A DNA stretch of 58,947 nucleotides from JBAZDC01 sp041654595 (GTDB lineage Bacteria; Pseudomonadota; Gammaproteobacteria; Burkholderiales; Burkholderiaceae_B), in the NCBI GenBank assembly GCA_964551305.1, contig CAZKBT010000010.1, forward strand, positions 1-58,947. Direction: 5' to 3'. Shown here piece after piece: positions 1 to 8,697 of the stretch. Both the position numbers and the translations under genes were made by a program. The stretch's first letter is position 1; each line of letters begins with the position of its first letter. The notes below the pieces were generated by a model. It was not told where the DNA came from, searched no databases, and saw only the letters and a list, made by a program, of their open reading frames with translations.

Positions 1-1099
1 CCCACAGGGCGAAATAGCCATACAGGATGAAAAAGGTGGTGGCCCATGACGCGATCAGCCTCGTTCCCATCAAAGCGGAGGCCAGCAGGGTCGCGATGAC
101 CGGCGTCAGGCCCACCCAAAGCAGGAACGAGCGATCCCATTCATCGAAATGATGGATGTAGCGGGTCGGCCGTTCCCGTTCGGTCGCAGCCGGTTGCCAC
201 GCGCGGCTATCCGCGGCGGCGGACTTCGCACGACCGGCGGATATACGCGCCCACCAAAGCCATGCGAGCCATACCGCCAGCATGGGACTCAATCGCGCGA
301 GCTGGTCGAGCGCGAAGTGTATGATCAGCAACAGGCCTTGCAGGCGGCTCGGCATGTCGATGGCGTTGCCGGCATAGTCCAGCGGCAGGAACCGATGATC
401 GAAAAGCCACCACAGATGCGGCGATACGCAGACCACGAATGCCGCGGCCGCCATGCCCAACCCCTTCCATGTACCGGCTTGCGCGAAACAGCGTTGGCGC
501 AGCATGAACAGGAAGAATCCGGCCCATTGAAGCACGATGCTGTATTTGGTCATGACGGCCAGGGCGCTGACGACGCCCAGCCAGAGCCAGGCGCAGGCTT
601 GCCGATACCGCAGCGCGCGATAGAGCAGCCACGTGGATGCCGTGATCGACCAGAACTGAGCGGTATTGTGGTTGTAGATGGTGCCGCGCGATGAAAAGTA
701 GATGGTCGTGGATACCAGCGCCGTGGCGATGAAGGCATGGCGCGCCGTGGCCATTTCCTTGCCCAGCAGCCAGACGAACCACAGGCCCAGCGCCGATGAC
801 AGCATGCCGGCGAAGAAGCTCAGCCAATAAGGGCGGCCGAAGACGTGCGTCAGCAGATACATGACCCAGGTGGGAAAGGGCGGATGCTTGTAATAGCCCA
901 GTTCCAGGCTGGCGGCCCATACCAATTGCTCCATGCCGTCCGCGTCGGGTGATCGATGGCTGACGGCGCAAAGCACGGTCCAGAGCATGACCATGAATGC
1001 CAGGAAGCAGAGCATCTGCCGGTTCGGCGACAGCAGAATGGCTCTGTTTCGGGCAGGCGCCGATAAAGCCGGATGAGTGGTAATGGAAGGGTTGCGCAT
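1..1099 (-). CDS. GT39/PMT_2-family membrane glycosyltransferase, 3' end cut by window
   Basis: This open frame reads leftward and runs off the window edge, so the C-terminus is missing. It starts at ATG 1099 (MRNPSITTHPALSAP) and has a first membrane helix near residues 30-45. A luminal loop follows with a GYYKHPPFPTW segment, which resembles the YYKHPP motif of ArnT/PMT-like glycosyltransferases that use polyprenyl-phosphate sugars. Many hydrophobic helices follow (WLSFFAGMLSSALGLWFVWLL and others). An acidic residue pair (D-A-D) before that motif fits the metal-binding loop of the family. The sugar and acceptor (lipid A, glycolipid or protein) cannot be told from the sequence. The 332-aa frame overlapping on the same strand is a shadow without hydrophobic periodicity. 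Confidence 0.8.
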   Translation of the reverse strand, partial: MRNPSITTHPALSAPARNRAILLSPNRQMLCFLAFMVMLWTVLCAVSHRSPDADGMEQLVWAASLELGYYKHPPFPTWVMYLLTHVFGRPYWLSFFAGMLSSALGLWFVWLLGKEMATARHAFIATALVSTTIYFSSRGTIYNHNTAQFWSITASTWLLYRALRYRQACAWLWLGVVSALAVMTKYSIVLQWAGFFLFMLRQRCFAQAGTWKGLGMAAAAFVVCVSPHLWWLFDHRFLPLDYAGNAIDMPSRLQGLLLIIHFALDQLARLSPMLAVWLAWLWWARISAGRAKSAAADSRAWQPAATERERPTRYIHHFDEWDRSFLLWVGLTPVIATLLASALMGTRLIASWATTFFILYGYFALW

Positions 1100-1255
1100 T
1101 GAAGTCCATGAGTCTGACGATGAGATCTGCAATGCTTAGTGGGGGAATTCGTCCGATTGTTCCGCTTTCGCGCGATTTTCCAGCCCATGAGAAAAAGACA
1201 TTCAATGGCCGTGTTCAGCCCATTGCGGGCGCCGCATGTGTGAAGGGAGGGCTAT

Positions 1256-1750
1256 TCAGTCTTTTTCGAGCGCCGCGCCGACGGCGTTTGCGCCCAGCAA
1301 GTCGACTATCGCGCCGGGCGCCACGCCGAGCAGATAGCCCCGCTTGCCGCCGTTGATGTAGATGGTCGGATAATCGAGCAAGTCGTTCTCGATCCAGACC
1401 GGCATTTTCTTGCGTGTGGCAAAGGGCGACGTTCCGCCCACCAGATAGCCCGAGTGCCGCTGGGCCGTCTCGACCGGGCATGGTGTGATTTTCTTGGTGT
1501 TCGTTTGCCGGGCCAGGTTCTTGGTGGACACGTCCCGATCGCCGTGCATGATGACGATCAGAGGCTGACCGTTCTCGTTCTCCATGATGAGCGTCTTGGC
1601 GACCTGATGCGGATCCAGCTTGAGCTGGCGAGCCGCTTCCAGGGCGCCGCCGTGGTCGACGTAGTCGTAGGTGTGCTCGGTAAAGGAGACGCGGTGTTGC
1701 TTGAGCCATTTCACCGCGGGCGTTTCGGAAATATGCTTGGATTTGCTCAT
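1256..1750 (-). CDS. ybaK: Cys-tRNA(Pro)/Cys-tRNA(Cys) deacylase YbaK/EbsC
   Basis: The product is 164 residues, the usual length for YbaK. The family hydrolyses Cys-tRNA(Pro) in trans, correcting mischarging by prolyl-tRNA synthetase. Family features are the KTLIMENENGQPLIVIMHGDRDVS core, the conserved lysine-rich KNLARQTNTKKI stretch, the GYLVGGTSPFATRKKMPVWIE segment and the glycine-rich YLLGVAPGAIVDLLGA end. It lies 24 bp downstream of xerD on the same strand and may be co-transcribed with it. No sequence oddity is seen. Confidence 0.93.
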   Translation of the reverse strand: MSKSKHISETPAVKWLKQHRVSFTEHTYDYVDHGGALEAARQLKLDPHQVAKTLIMENENGQPLIVIMHGDRDVSTKNLARQTNTKKITPCPVETAQRHSGYLVGGTSPFATRKKMPVWIENDLLDYPTIYINGGKRGYLLGVAPGAIVDLLGANAVGAALEKD

Positions 1751-1774
1751 GACGATGCGAAGGATGGCGGGTCG

Positions 1775-2740
1775 CTAGCCACGCGGATGGTGCTTGGCAT
1801 GCAGGTTTTTCAAGCGTTCCCGGGCGACGTGGGTATATATTTGCGTCGTGGAAATATCCGCATGGCCCAACAGCATCTGCACGACGCGCAGGTCGGCGCC
1901 GTGGTTCAGCAGGTGCGTGGCGAACGCATGGCGCAGCACGTGGGGCGACAACGGCGTGTGTATGTCGGCCGCGCGCGCATACTTCTTGACGATATGCCAG
2001 AACGATTGGCGCGACATCGAGGCCGCGCGCGCGGTGACGAAGAGGGCGTCGCAACGCCGTCCGCCCAGAAGCCCGGGCCGAGCCTGCTTCACATAGGCCT
2101 CTATCCAATGGATGGCTTCTTGCCCGAGCGGCACCAGGCGATCCTTGCCGCCTTTGCCCATCGTAACCCGCACAATGCCTTCGTTCAGGCTCACTTCCAG
2201 CAGGTTGAGCTTGACTAGCTCGCTGACGCGCAGCCCGGTGGCGTAGAGGGTTTCCAGCATTGCCCGGTCGCGCAATCCCAATGGGGTGCCGGTATCGGGC
2301 GCCTGCAACAGCGCATCCACGTTGGCTTCGGATAGTGTCTTGGGAAAGCGGGCCGCTTGCTTGGCCGCCCGCAGCGACAGGCAGGGATCCTGCCGGATGC
2401 GGCCCTGGCGCAAGGCCCAGAGGTAATAGCGGCGCAACGAGGCAAGCCGTCGATTGGCGGTGCTGGCCTTGGTTTCGGCATGGCGGGCCGCGAACCATTC
2501 CTGGATGTCCGCGTTGGCCGCCTGGTTCAAGTCCATGTTTTTCTGCCGCCGCAGCCAGAGGCTGAATGCGCTCAGGTCGCGGCGGTAGGCGGCCAGCGTG
2601 TTCTTCGCCAGCCCGTCTTCGAGCCAGGCGGCGTCAAGAAATTCTTGGATATCGGGTGCTGGCGTCAAGGACAAGGCGTGGCTTACCGTAACTGGCGCAC
2701 GGGGGTGCGGAAAAACAGGAGTGCGGAAACTATAGCGCAT
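1775..2740 (-). CDS. xerD: Site-specific tyrosine recombinase XerD
   Basis: XerD acts with XerC at dif to resolve chromosome dimers. The N-terminal SAM-like core-binding domain (IQEFLDAAWLEDGLAKNTLAAYRRDL) is followed by the catalytic domain. With the ATG at 2740, the catalytic residues are R171 (GLRVSEL), K199 (GKGGKDR), H267 and R270 (SPHVLRHAFATH), H293 (LLGHADIS) and the nucleophile Y302 (TTQIYTHV). The frame stays open to an ATG at 2803, but that codon lies inside the ModE operator of the divergent modA and has no ribosome-binding site. I therefore prefer 2740; a TTG near 2674 would match shorter XerD N-termini. The start is uncertain, the identity is not. Confidence 0.92.
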   Translation of the reverse strand: MRYSFRTPVFPHPRAPVTVSHALSLTPAPDIQEFLDAAWLEDGLAKNTLAAYRRDLSAFSLWLRRQKNMDLNQAANADIQEWFAARHAETKASTANRRLASLRRYYLWALRQGRIRQDPCLSLRAAKQAARFPKTLSEANVDALLQAPDTGTPLGLRDRAMLETLYATGLRVSELVKLNLLEVSLNEGIVRVTMGKGGKDRLVPLGQEAIHWIEAYVKQARPGLLGGRRCDALFVTARAASMSRQSFWHIVKKYARAADIHTPLSPHVLRHAFATHLLNHGADLRVVQMLLGHADISTTQIYTHVARERLKNLHAKHHPRG

Positions 2741-2801
2741 AACGCGTAGGGGGGCTGAACGCGAGCCCCTTCGCTCGCGCCGGCTTCCGGCTTGTTTGAC
2801 C

Positions 2802-2829
2802 ATCGATATATATCTATATATATTACGAT
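2802..2829. promoter_or_regulatory. ModE-molybdate operator upstream of modA
   Basis: Two arms, ATCGATATATA (2802-2812) and TATATTACGAT (2819-2829), are separated by 6 bp. The established ModE consensus is ATCGCTATATA-N6/7-TATATAACGAT, so each arm differs at one position. The site ends 66 bp before the modA start, where Mo-bound ModE would block transcription, and a modE gene is present at the end of the same module. The AT-rich stretch stands out sharply from the GC-rich surroundings. Confidence 0.85.
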
Positions 2830-2895
2830 ACGGATCGCTGCCGGCTAGTACCGGGCGGCGCGGCGTTGTTCAACGAAAATCCATAGAGGCGGGAC

Positions 2896-3651
2896 ATGAA
2901 ACTGAAACGATTGTTGACCACGGCGGCCTTCGTCGCGGCGGCGTGGACGGGAGCGGCGCATGCCGGGGATATCGTCGTGTCGGCCGCGGCCAGCCTGACC
3001 AATGCATTCAAGGACCTGGCCGCGCAGTTCGAGCAAGCTCATCCGGACAGCAAGGTATTGCCCAGCTTCGCGGCGTCGGACGTCCTGCTCCAGCAGATCG
3101 TCAATGGCGCGCCGGCGGATATCTTCGCCTCCGCCGATCAAACGGCGATGGACAAGGCGGAGCAGGCGGGGGCCGTCCTGCCCGAGACGCGCAAGGATTT
3201 CGCGCGCAACGAGATCGTGCTGATCGTGCCGAAGGACAGTTCCCTGAATATCGGCTCGGTGCAGGACCTGGGCAAGGAAGGCGTCACGCGCGTCGCCTAC
3301 GGCAATCCCGCGACCGTGCCGGTGGGCCGCTATACGCAGGCGGCGCTGGAGCACGCGGGCAGTTGGGACGCGGTATCGTCCAAGCAGGTCCTGGGCCAGA
3401 ATGTTCGCCAGGTGCTGGACTACGTGGCGCGCGGCGAAGTGGACGCTGGGTTCGTGTTCGCCACGGACGCCGCCGTATCGGCGGACAAGGTAGCGGTCGT
3501 TCAGAAGATCGCGTCGCCCATCCCGGTGCTGTATCCCATCGCTCTGGTCAAGCGCGAAGGCAGCAGCCCCGATGCACGGGCGTTTCAGGACTTCGTGCTG
3601 TCCGAGCAAGGACAGGCCGTCTTGGCGAAGTACGGTTTTGCCAAGCCTTGA
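2896..3651 (+). CDS. modA: Molybdate ABC transporter periplasmic binding protein
   Basis: This 251-residue protein has a clear signal peptide, MKLKRLLTTAAFVAAAWTGA, with probable cleavage after AHA. Mature ModA begins with the family hallmark DIVVSAAASLTNAFKDLA, whose serine and alanine residues ligate the oxyanion. Other ModA features are PSFAASDVLLQQIVNGAPADIFASAD and the C-terminal GQAVLAKYGF. It captures molybdate or tungstate in the periplasm for ModBC. It is the first gene of modABC and lies directly downstream of a ModE operator; modB follows after 24 bp. Confidence 0.97.
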   Translation: MKLKRLLTTAAFVAAAWTGAAHAGDIVVSAAASLTNAFKDLAAQFEQAHPDSKVLPSFAASDVLLQQIVNGAPADIFASADQTAMDKAEQAGAVLPETRKDFARNEIVLIVPKDSSLNIGSVQDLGKEGVTRVAYGNPATVPVGRYTQAALEHAGSWDAVSSKQVLGQNVRQVLDYVARGEVDAGFVFATDAAVSADKVAVVQKIASPIPVLYPIALVKREGSSPDARAFQDFVLSEQGQAVLAKYGFAKP

Positions 3652-3675
3652 CGTTCGGCCGCGGGTTGCGTCGGC

Positions 3676-4365
3676 ATGACCGATACGATGTGGATCCCGC
3701 TGCTGCTTTCGTTGAAAGTGGCGGGCTGGGCGACGTTTTTCGCGACGGTTCTGGGCGTGGGGCTGGCCTATGCCTTGTCCCGCGCCAGGGTGTCGATCTG
3801 GACGGACCTGGTCGATTCCGTGCTGACCTTGCCCCTGGTGTTGCCGCCCACGGTGATCGGCTACTACTTGCTGGTGTTGTTCGGCAGGCGGGGCTGGCTG
3901 GGCCAGATATTGTCGGGATGGGGCATCGAACTGGTATTTACATGGCAAGGCGCGGTCATCGCCGCAACGGTCGTGGCGTTTCCGTTGGTATTGAAATCAG
4001 CGCGGGCTGCGTTCGAAAGCGTCGATCACGGCCTTGAAAACGCGGCGCGCGTATTGGGGATCAGCGAAGCCGCGCTGTTCTTCCGCGTCAGCCTGCCCCT
4101 GGCCATGCGCGGCATCGTCGCGGGCGTGCTGCTGTCGTTCGCGCGCGCCTTGGGCGAGTTCGGGGCGACGCTGATGATCGCGGGCAGCATACCGGGGCGC
4201 ACGCAAACCTTGTCGATCGCCATTTACGAGGCGGTGCAGGCGGGGGACGACGCGCTGGCCGGCAGCTTGGTGGCGCTGACCTCGCTGACGTGCGTCGTCG
4301 TGCTGATCGTGGCAAGCCGGCTGGCGCCCGACCGCCTGCGCGCCGCCCGGGAGCGGCGCTCGTGA
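3676..4365 (+). CDS. modB: Molybdate ABC transporter permease
   Basis: This 229-residue inner-membrane permease has about five helices and starts MTDTMWIPLLLSLKVAGWAT. The cytoplasmic EAA loop that couples to the ATPase is visible as ENAARVLGISEAALFFRVSLPLA, followed by the conserved ALGEFGATLMIAGSIPGRTQT. It sits between modA and modC. Its TGA overlaps the GTG start of modC (GTGA), which indicates translational coupling. Confidence 0.96.
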   Translation: MTDTMWIPLLLSLKVAGWATFFATVLGVGLAYALSRARVSIWTDLVDSVLTLPLVLPPTVIGYYLLVLFGRRGWLGQILSGWGIELVFTWQGAVIAATVVAFPLVLKSARAAFESVDHGLENAARVLGISEAALFFRVSLPLAMRGIVAGVLLSFARALGEFGATLMIAGSIPGRTQTLSIAIYEAVQAGDDALAGSLVALTSLTCVVVLIVASRLAPDRLRAARERRS

Positions 4366-5069
4366 TTTCGATCGCCGTCCGGCATCGCCTGGAGTCGGGT
4401 TCGCACGAATTTGCGCTGGACGTGGACATTGAATCGACGAGCCTTCGCATCGCCCTGTTCGGCCCGTCGGGTGCAGGCAAGTCCATGACCCTGCGCTGCG
4501 TGGCCGGATTGGAACGGCCGGATGCGGGACGCATTCGGATCGACGACGAGGTTTATTTCGATTCGCGGCAAGGCATCTGCCTGCCGCCCAGGGCGCGGCG
4601 CGTGGCCTATCTGCAACAGGACTACGCCTTGTTTCCGCACCTGACCGTGGCGCAGAATATCGCCTTCGGCTTGAGCAAGGGGTGGCTCAACCCCGCCAAG
4701 ACGCACCTGCCGCCGTCGGCGCGACGATGGGTGCAAGCCCTCGAGCTCGAGCCGCTGCTGCGCAGCTACCCGGACAAAATATCCGGCGGCCAGAAGCAGC
4801 GCGTCGCCCTGGCGCGCGCGCTATCCGTCGGGCCCAGACTGTTGTTGCTGGACGAGCCCATGGCGGCCGTCGACGCGCAGCTCAGGCGCAAGATGCGCGC
4901 GGAGCTGGCCGCATTGCAGGCGCAGTTGGACATTCCTGTCATCTTGATCACGCACGACCCGGAAGACGTCGCGGCCTTGTCCGAGCAGGTCTACCGGATA
5001 CAGGACGGGCGCATCGTCGGCGAGTGCACGCCGGCGCAGCTGGCGGCTAGTCAAGCACGCCTATCATGA
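4362..5069 (+). CDS. modC: Molybdate ABC transporter ATP-binding protein, short form without TOBE domain
   Basis: The gene starts at GTG 4362, overlapping the modB stop, with GGAG just upstream; the frame is open further but only inside modB. The 235-residue product has Walker A GPSGAGKS, Q-loop LQQDYALFPHLTVAQNIAFG, signature SGGQKQRVALARAL, Walker B LLLLDEPMAAVD and the switch histidine in LITHDPEDV. It ends about 20 residues after the H-loop region, so the C-terminal TOBE (molybdate-binding) domain of the 352-residue E. coli ModC is absent. Its last 23 bp overlap the end of the convergent modE. It energises molybdate uptake through ModB. Confidence 0.95.
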   Translation: MISIAVRHRLESGSHEFALDVDIESTSLRIALFGPSGAGKSMTLRCVAGLERPDAGRIRIDDEVYFDSRQGICLPPRARRVAYLQQDYALFPHLTVAQNIAFGLSKGWLNPAKTHLPPSARRWVQALELEPLLRSYPDKISGGQKQRVALARALSVGPRLLLLDEPMAAVDAQLRRKMRAELAALQAQLDIPVILITHDPEDVAALSEQVYRIQDGRIVGECTPAQLAASQARLS

Positions 5070-5952
5070 CGCTGGATGCCTTGAATATCGCGCAGACGGT
5101 TTGATTTTCCCTCAGGTCCAGTTCCGTGGCGCCTTGCTTGCTGATCATGGCTGCGATCACATAATCCCCGTGCTCCAACTCGACGCGGATTTCGGAATTG
5201 ACGGCGCCGTGCGTAATGCGGCTGACGCGGCCGGTGAGTTGATTGCGGGCCGAAAGCCGCAGCCCTTCGCCGGGCACGCCTATCATCACCGACGACGCCT
5301 TGATGAAAGCCAGGGCGCGCCGACCCGGGCACAGGCCCAGCGCCTGGACGCTTTCTTTGGTGATGGAAGCGACGATGCGAAGCTTCTCGTTCAATTGCAA
5401 GACGACTTCGTCGTTGACCGAGCCGGGCGTAATGTGCTCGATGGTCCCGCTCAGTTTGTTGCGCGCCGAGGTTTGTACCATCATGGTCTGGATGAACTCC
5501 ATATCTTTGCCCGACGTGTCGGTGACTGCCGTCAGGCGCGCCAGGAAACGCGCATGTTCGCGTTGCAGGGCGTCATACAGGCGCAACAGCTCGATGGCGC
5601 GGGGAGTCAGGCTGGCGCCGCCGCCGCGCCGTCCGCCCGTGGTGCGCACGACCAACGCCTGGCCCGCCAGGTTGCTCATCGTGTCGATGGCGTCCCAGGC
5701 CGCTTTGTAGCTCAAGCCTATGGCCTTGGCCGCCGCGGTGATGGAGCCATTTTCATCGATGGCGGCAAGCAGCGCCATGCGTTTCTGGCTGCCCCAGTTC
5801 TGTTGACGGGACCGGAACCAGATGGAGCCGGCCAGCTCGACGCCGGGCGTGTCCATGCCGGCGTGGGCGTCGGCCGTTGCGTCGTCCGCCGTCGTGTCCG
5901 CGCCGGACGGTTGCGGGCCGGCGCCGATGCGCGAGGAGGTTTTCTTGGTCAT
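5047..5952 (-). CDS. modE: Molybdate-responsive transcriptional regulator ModE
   Basis: This 301-residue protein has a polar, low-complexity N-terminal extension of about 40 residues. A LysR-like winged helix-turn-helix follows (QKRMALLAAIDENGSITAAAKAIGLSYKAAWDAID, then TTGGRRGGGASLTPRA). Two Mop/TOBE molybdate-binding domains come next, beginning SARNKLSGTIEHITPGSVN and SARNQLTGRVSRITHGAVN, each ending with an IKASSVMIGV-type strand. This is the standard ModE layout: dimeric, binding molybdate and repressing modABC. The probable operator is at 2802-2829. The gene converges on modC and the coding ends overlap by 23 bp. Confidence 0.96.
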   Translation of the reverse strand: MTKKTSSRIGAGPQPSGADTTADDATADAHAGMDTPGVELAGSIWFRSRQQNWGSQKRMALLAAIDENGSITAAAKAIGLSYKAAWDAIDTMSNLAGQALVVRTTGGRRGGGASLTPRAIELLRLYDALQREHARFLARLTAVTDTSGKDMEFIQTMMVQTSARNKLSGTIEHITPGSVNDEVVLQLNEKLRIVASITKESVQALGLCPGRRALAFIKASSVMIGVPGEGLRLSARNQLTGRVSRITHGAVNSEIRVELEHGDYVIAAMISKQGATELDLRENQTVCAIFKASSVMIGVLD

Positions 5953-6057
5953 GCGCGTAGTGTAAAGCGCGGCGGGCGTTTGTCCAGCGCAAAGAGATGC
6001 GCGCGTCCTTTGCCGCTAGAATATCCCGCATGACTTACCTGGGAAATCCATCATCTC

Positions 6058-8697
6058 ATGAGCGCTGACTTGCCCGATATTCCGGACGACGAGCTGCTGG
6101 CCGGTCCGGCGCAGCGGACCCTGGTGTTGGCGGTCAACAACCGGCATGCCCGGCGGCTGTTCGCCGACATGTCGGCGCGTCTTTCCGCGCGCCGCTCGGT
6201 GATGCCGGTGCCGCGGATACTGCCTTTGTCCGCCTGGCTGGTCCAGGCCGACGACGAGCTGGCGTTTGCCGTCGATGCCGATGTGGCCGCCCATCGCCTG
6301 GATGCCTTCGGCGCCCGCCATGTGTGGCGCGAGGTCATACAGCGCATCGAAACCGATAACGCCCTGCTGGACGTGGCCCAGGCGGCCGAGTTGGCGGCGC
6401 AGGCGGACGCGCTGCTAGACGAATGGATGATACGTATCGACGAAGCGGACGAAACCGAGGACGCGCGGCGCTTTGCGCTATGGCGCGGGCATTACCGGCG
6501 TTGGCTGTCGGACAACGATGCGCAGGATGCCAATCTGGCGTACCAGCGCCTGCTGCAAGCCGCGCGCGACGGGCTTTACGTTCCCGATGCGGACATCATC
6601 GCGCTGTCGGGCTTTCATGAGCTCACCCCGCGATTCTCGGCGTTGCTGGCCGTTTTTCGCGATCGCGGCATCGACATCCGTTCGCTGCGTCGCTCCGTGC
6701 CGGAGGCGTCGGCGTGTCTGCGCGTGGAGGCGCCCGATCCGGATTCGGAATGGCGCATGGCCGCCGCGTGGGCGGCGAACAAGCTCGATGAAAGGCCCGA
6801 CGGCCGTTATGCCATCGTCGCGACCAGGCTGCAGGCCGATGTTGCTTTGGCGCACCGCGCCTTGCGCGGCGCCTTGGGTGGGCATCCCTACAATGTCGCC
6901 GTCGCGCGCCCCTTGGGGCAATGGCCCATGGTCCGCGCCATGCATGCTTGGCTGTACGTGGCGGGCGACATGGTCCGGCGCGGCCATTGCGATGCGGCCG
7001 ATTTGGGCCGGGCCTTGCTGGACGCGGATTTTCTGGCGGCTCCGGAACAGCGATCGGCCATGGCCGCCATGGACGCCGAGTTGCGCCGCAAGGGCTATCT
7101 AAAAGTATCGTTCGCGCAAGCCGAGGCCTTGTTCGGAAAGCACGTTCCGGCTTTCCTGCCCCGTTGGCGGGAAAGCCTGGATCTGCTCGCCCAGGCTTCG
7201 TCCCGGCAAGGTATCGGCAAGTGGGTGACGCTTTGGCGCGCCTGCTTGCGGCAGCTCGGTTTTCCGGGCCCGGCCGTCCTGACCAGCCATGCCTATCAGG
7301 TGATCGATGCGTTCGATGCGACCTTGGACGCTTTGCGCGGCCAGGATGTGGTGTTGGGCTTGCCGACATACCTTTCCGCCTTGGTTCAATTGCAGCGTAT
7401 CTTGCAGGATACGGCCTTCCAGCCGCAGCGCGATGCGCAGGCAAGACTCGACGTGCTGGGCCTCCTGGAATCCGAAGGCGGGCGATGGGATGAGGTATGG
7501 GTGCTGGGCTTGACCGACGAGGTGCTGCCGGCGGCGGCCAAGCCCAATCCTTTCATTCCCTTGTCCGCGCTGCGTAAAGCCAATGCGCCGCGCGCCACGC
7601 CGGAGCGCGAACTGCAGTGGGCGCGCACCATGTTCGAGGCCCTGCAGGCCGGGGCGCCGCGGCTTTACCTGAGCCATGCCTTGCATGAGGGCGAACGCGA
7701 GCTGCGTCCCAGCCCCTTCATCGCGCAGATTCCCGTCGCGCAAAGCCGTTTCGAGCGGCAGGCGTCCGTGGCGGCGCGCATGGAAGTGCTCAAGGACGAG
7801 CAAGGCCCGCCATTGGTAGCGGGGGGGGTGACGCGCGGCGGTATCAGCGTCCTCGATACTCAGGCGCGCAATCCGTTGTGGGCCTTCGTCAAGTACCGGC
7901 TCGGCGCCAGCCTGCTGCCCGATTACGCCCAGCCGTTCGATCAGAACGTCCGCGGCATTTTTTTGCACCGCGCCGCGGAACTGGTTTGGAGCATGGTGCC
8001 CGATCAAGACAGGTTGCAGGTCTTGTGCCTGGAAGGCCGCCTCGATGAATTGGCGGCGCAGTGCGTGCAGACGGCTGCGCAGGAGCTGCCGGCCGAACTC
8101 GGCGATGCCTTGCGCGCGCTGGAGATCGAGCGGGCGCAAGGCGTGCTGCATGCCTGGCTGCAGCGCGAGCTCGAGCGGGAGCCCTTCCTTATAAGGGGGG
8201 TGGAGCGCGACATGGTCTGGCGGCATGGCCCCCTGGAGCTGAGCGTGCGGCTGGACAGGATAGACGAGTTGGCCGACGGCCGCCTGGCCGTGATCGACTA
8301 CAAGGCGGGAAACGGCAATATCGACCCCCGCTCGAACTGGATGCGCGCGCGTCCCATCGGCTTGCAACTGCCTTTCTACGCGTCCGTCCTGGCCGACGAA
8401 GAGCCGGGCGTGGCCGTCCTGGCTTTGGTGCGATTGCATGCTCGCAAAATCGAATTCAAGGGCCTGGGCGACGGCGACTACGGCTTTGAGGGATTGTCGC
8501 AGCCGGCCCAGTGGCCGGCGTTCGCCGAGTACCGTTGGCGGGATGTGCTGGATCATTGGCGCACGGGGATCCGGGAGCTGGCCGGCGAGTTTGCCGCCGG
8601 CGTGGCGTGCAACCGGAGCTTGCGGGCGGACGACGTGCAGTATTGCGATGTCTTGCCGTTTCTGCGCCTGAACGAGGAGCTGCCGCATGGCGAGTAG
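6058..8697 (+). CDS. AddB-like PD-(D/E)XK nuclease subunit, probable DNA repair protein
   Basis: This 879-residue protein resembles the proteobacterial 'probable DNA repair protein' family that pairs with an AddA-like helicase. The N-terminal half looks like an inactivated helicase fold, with no Walker A motif in QRTLVLAVNNRHARRLFADM. A SF1-like segment EVWVLGLTDEVLPAAAKPNPFIP lies near residues 480-500. The C-terminal third has the RecB-type nuclease signature around residues 735-750 (DRIDELADGRLAVIDYKAG), with the metal-binding D and catalytic DxK. The next gene starts 11 bp before this one ends, so the two are translationally coupled and probably form one double-strand-break end-resection enzyme. 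The four-cysteine iron-sulfur cluster of Bacillus AddB is not evident. Confidence 0.85.
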   Translation: MSADLPDIPDDELLAGPAQRTLVLAVNNRHARRLFADMSARLSARRSVMPVPRILPLSAWLVQADDELAFAVDADVAAHRLDAFGARHVWREVIQRIETDNALLDVAQAAELAAQADALLDEWMIRIDEADETEDARRFALWRGHYRRWLSDNDAQDANLAYQRLLQAARDGLYVPDADIIALSGFHELTPRFSALLAVFRDRGIDIRSLRRSVPEASACLRVEAPDPDSEWRMAAAWAANKLDERPDGRYAIVATRLQADVALAHRALRGALGGHPYNVAVARPLGQWPMVRAMHAWLYVAGDMVRRGHCDAADLGRALLDADFLAAPEQRSAMAAMDAELRRKGYLKVSFAQAEALFGKHVPAFLPRWRESLDLLAQASSRQGIGKWVTLWRACLRQLGFPGPAVLTSHAYQVIDAFDATLDALRGQDVVLGLPTYLSALVQLQRILQDTAFQPQRDAQARLDVLGLLESEGGRWDEVWVLGLTDEVLPAAAKPNPFIPLSALRKANAPRATPERELQWARTMFEALQAGAPRLYLSHALHEGERELRPSPFIAQIPVAQSRFERQASVAARMEVLKDEQGPPLVAGGVTRGGISVLDTQARNPLWAFVKYRLGASLLPDYAQPFDQNVRGIFLHRAAELVWSMVPDQDRLQVLCLEGRLDELAAQCVQTAAQELPAELGDALRALEIERAQGVLHAWLQRELEREPFLIRGVERDMVWRHGPLELSVRLDRIDELADGRLAVIDYKAGNGNIDPRSNWMRARPIGLQLPFYASVLADEEPGVAVLALVRLHARKIEFKGLGDGDYGFEGLSQPAQWPAFAEYRWRDVLDHWRTGIRELAGEFAAGVACNRSLRADDVQYCDVLPFLRLNEELPHGE

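Noticed and set aside
207..1205. 332-residue minus-strand frame at the left end
   Set aside because: It lacks hydrophobic periodicity and family motifs. The overlapping frame starting at 1099 reads as a clear GT39-type membrane protein, so the longer frame is a composition shadow.
2761..2791. Two small GC hairpins between the xerD start and the ModE operator
   Set aside because: Stems of 5-6 bp without a T-run in GC-rich DNA are expected by chance and no function is suggested by position.
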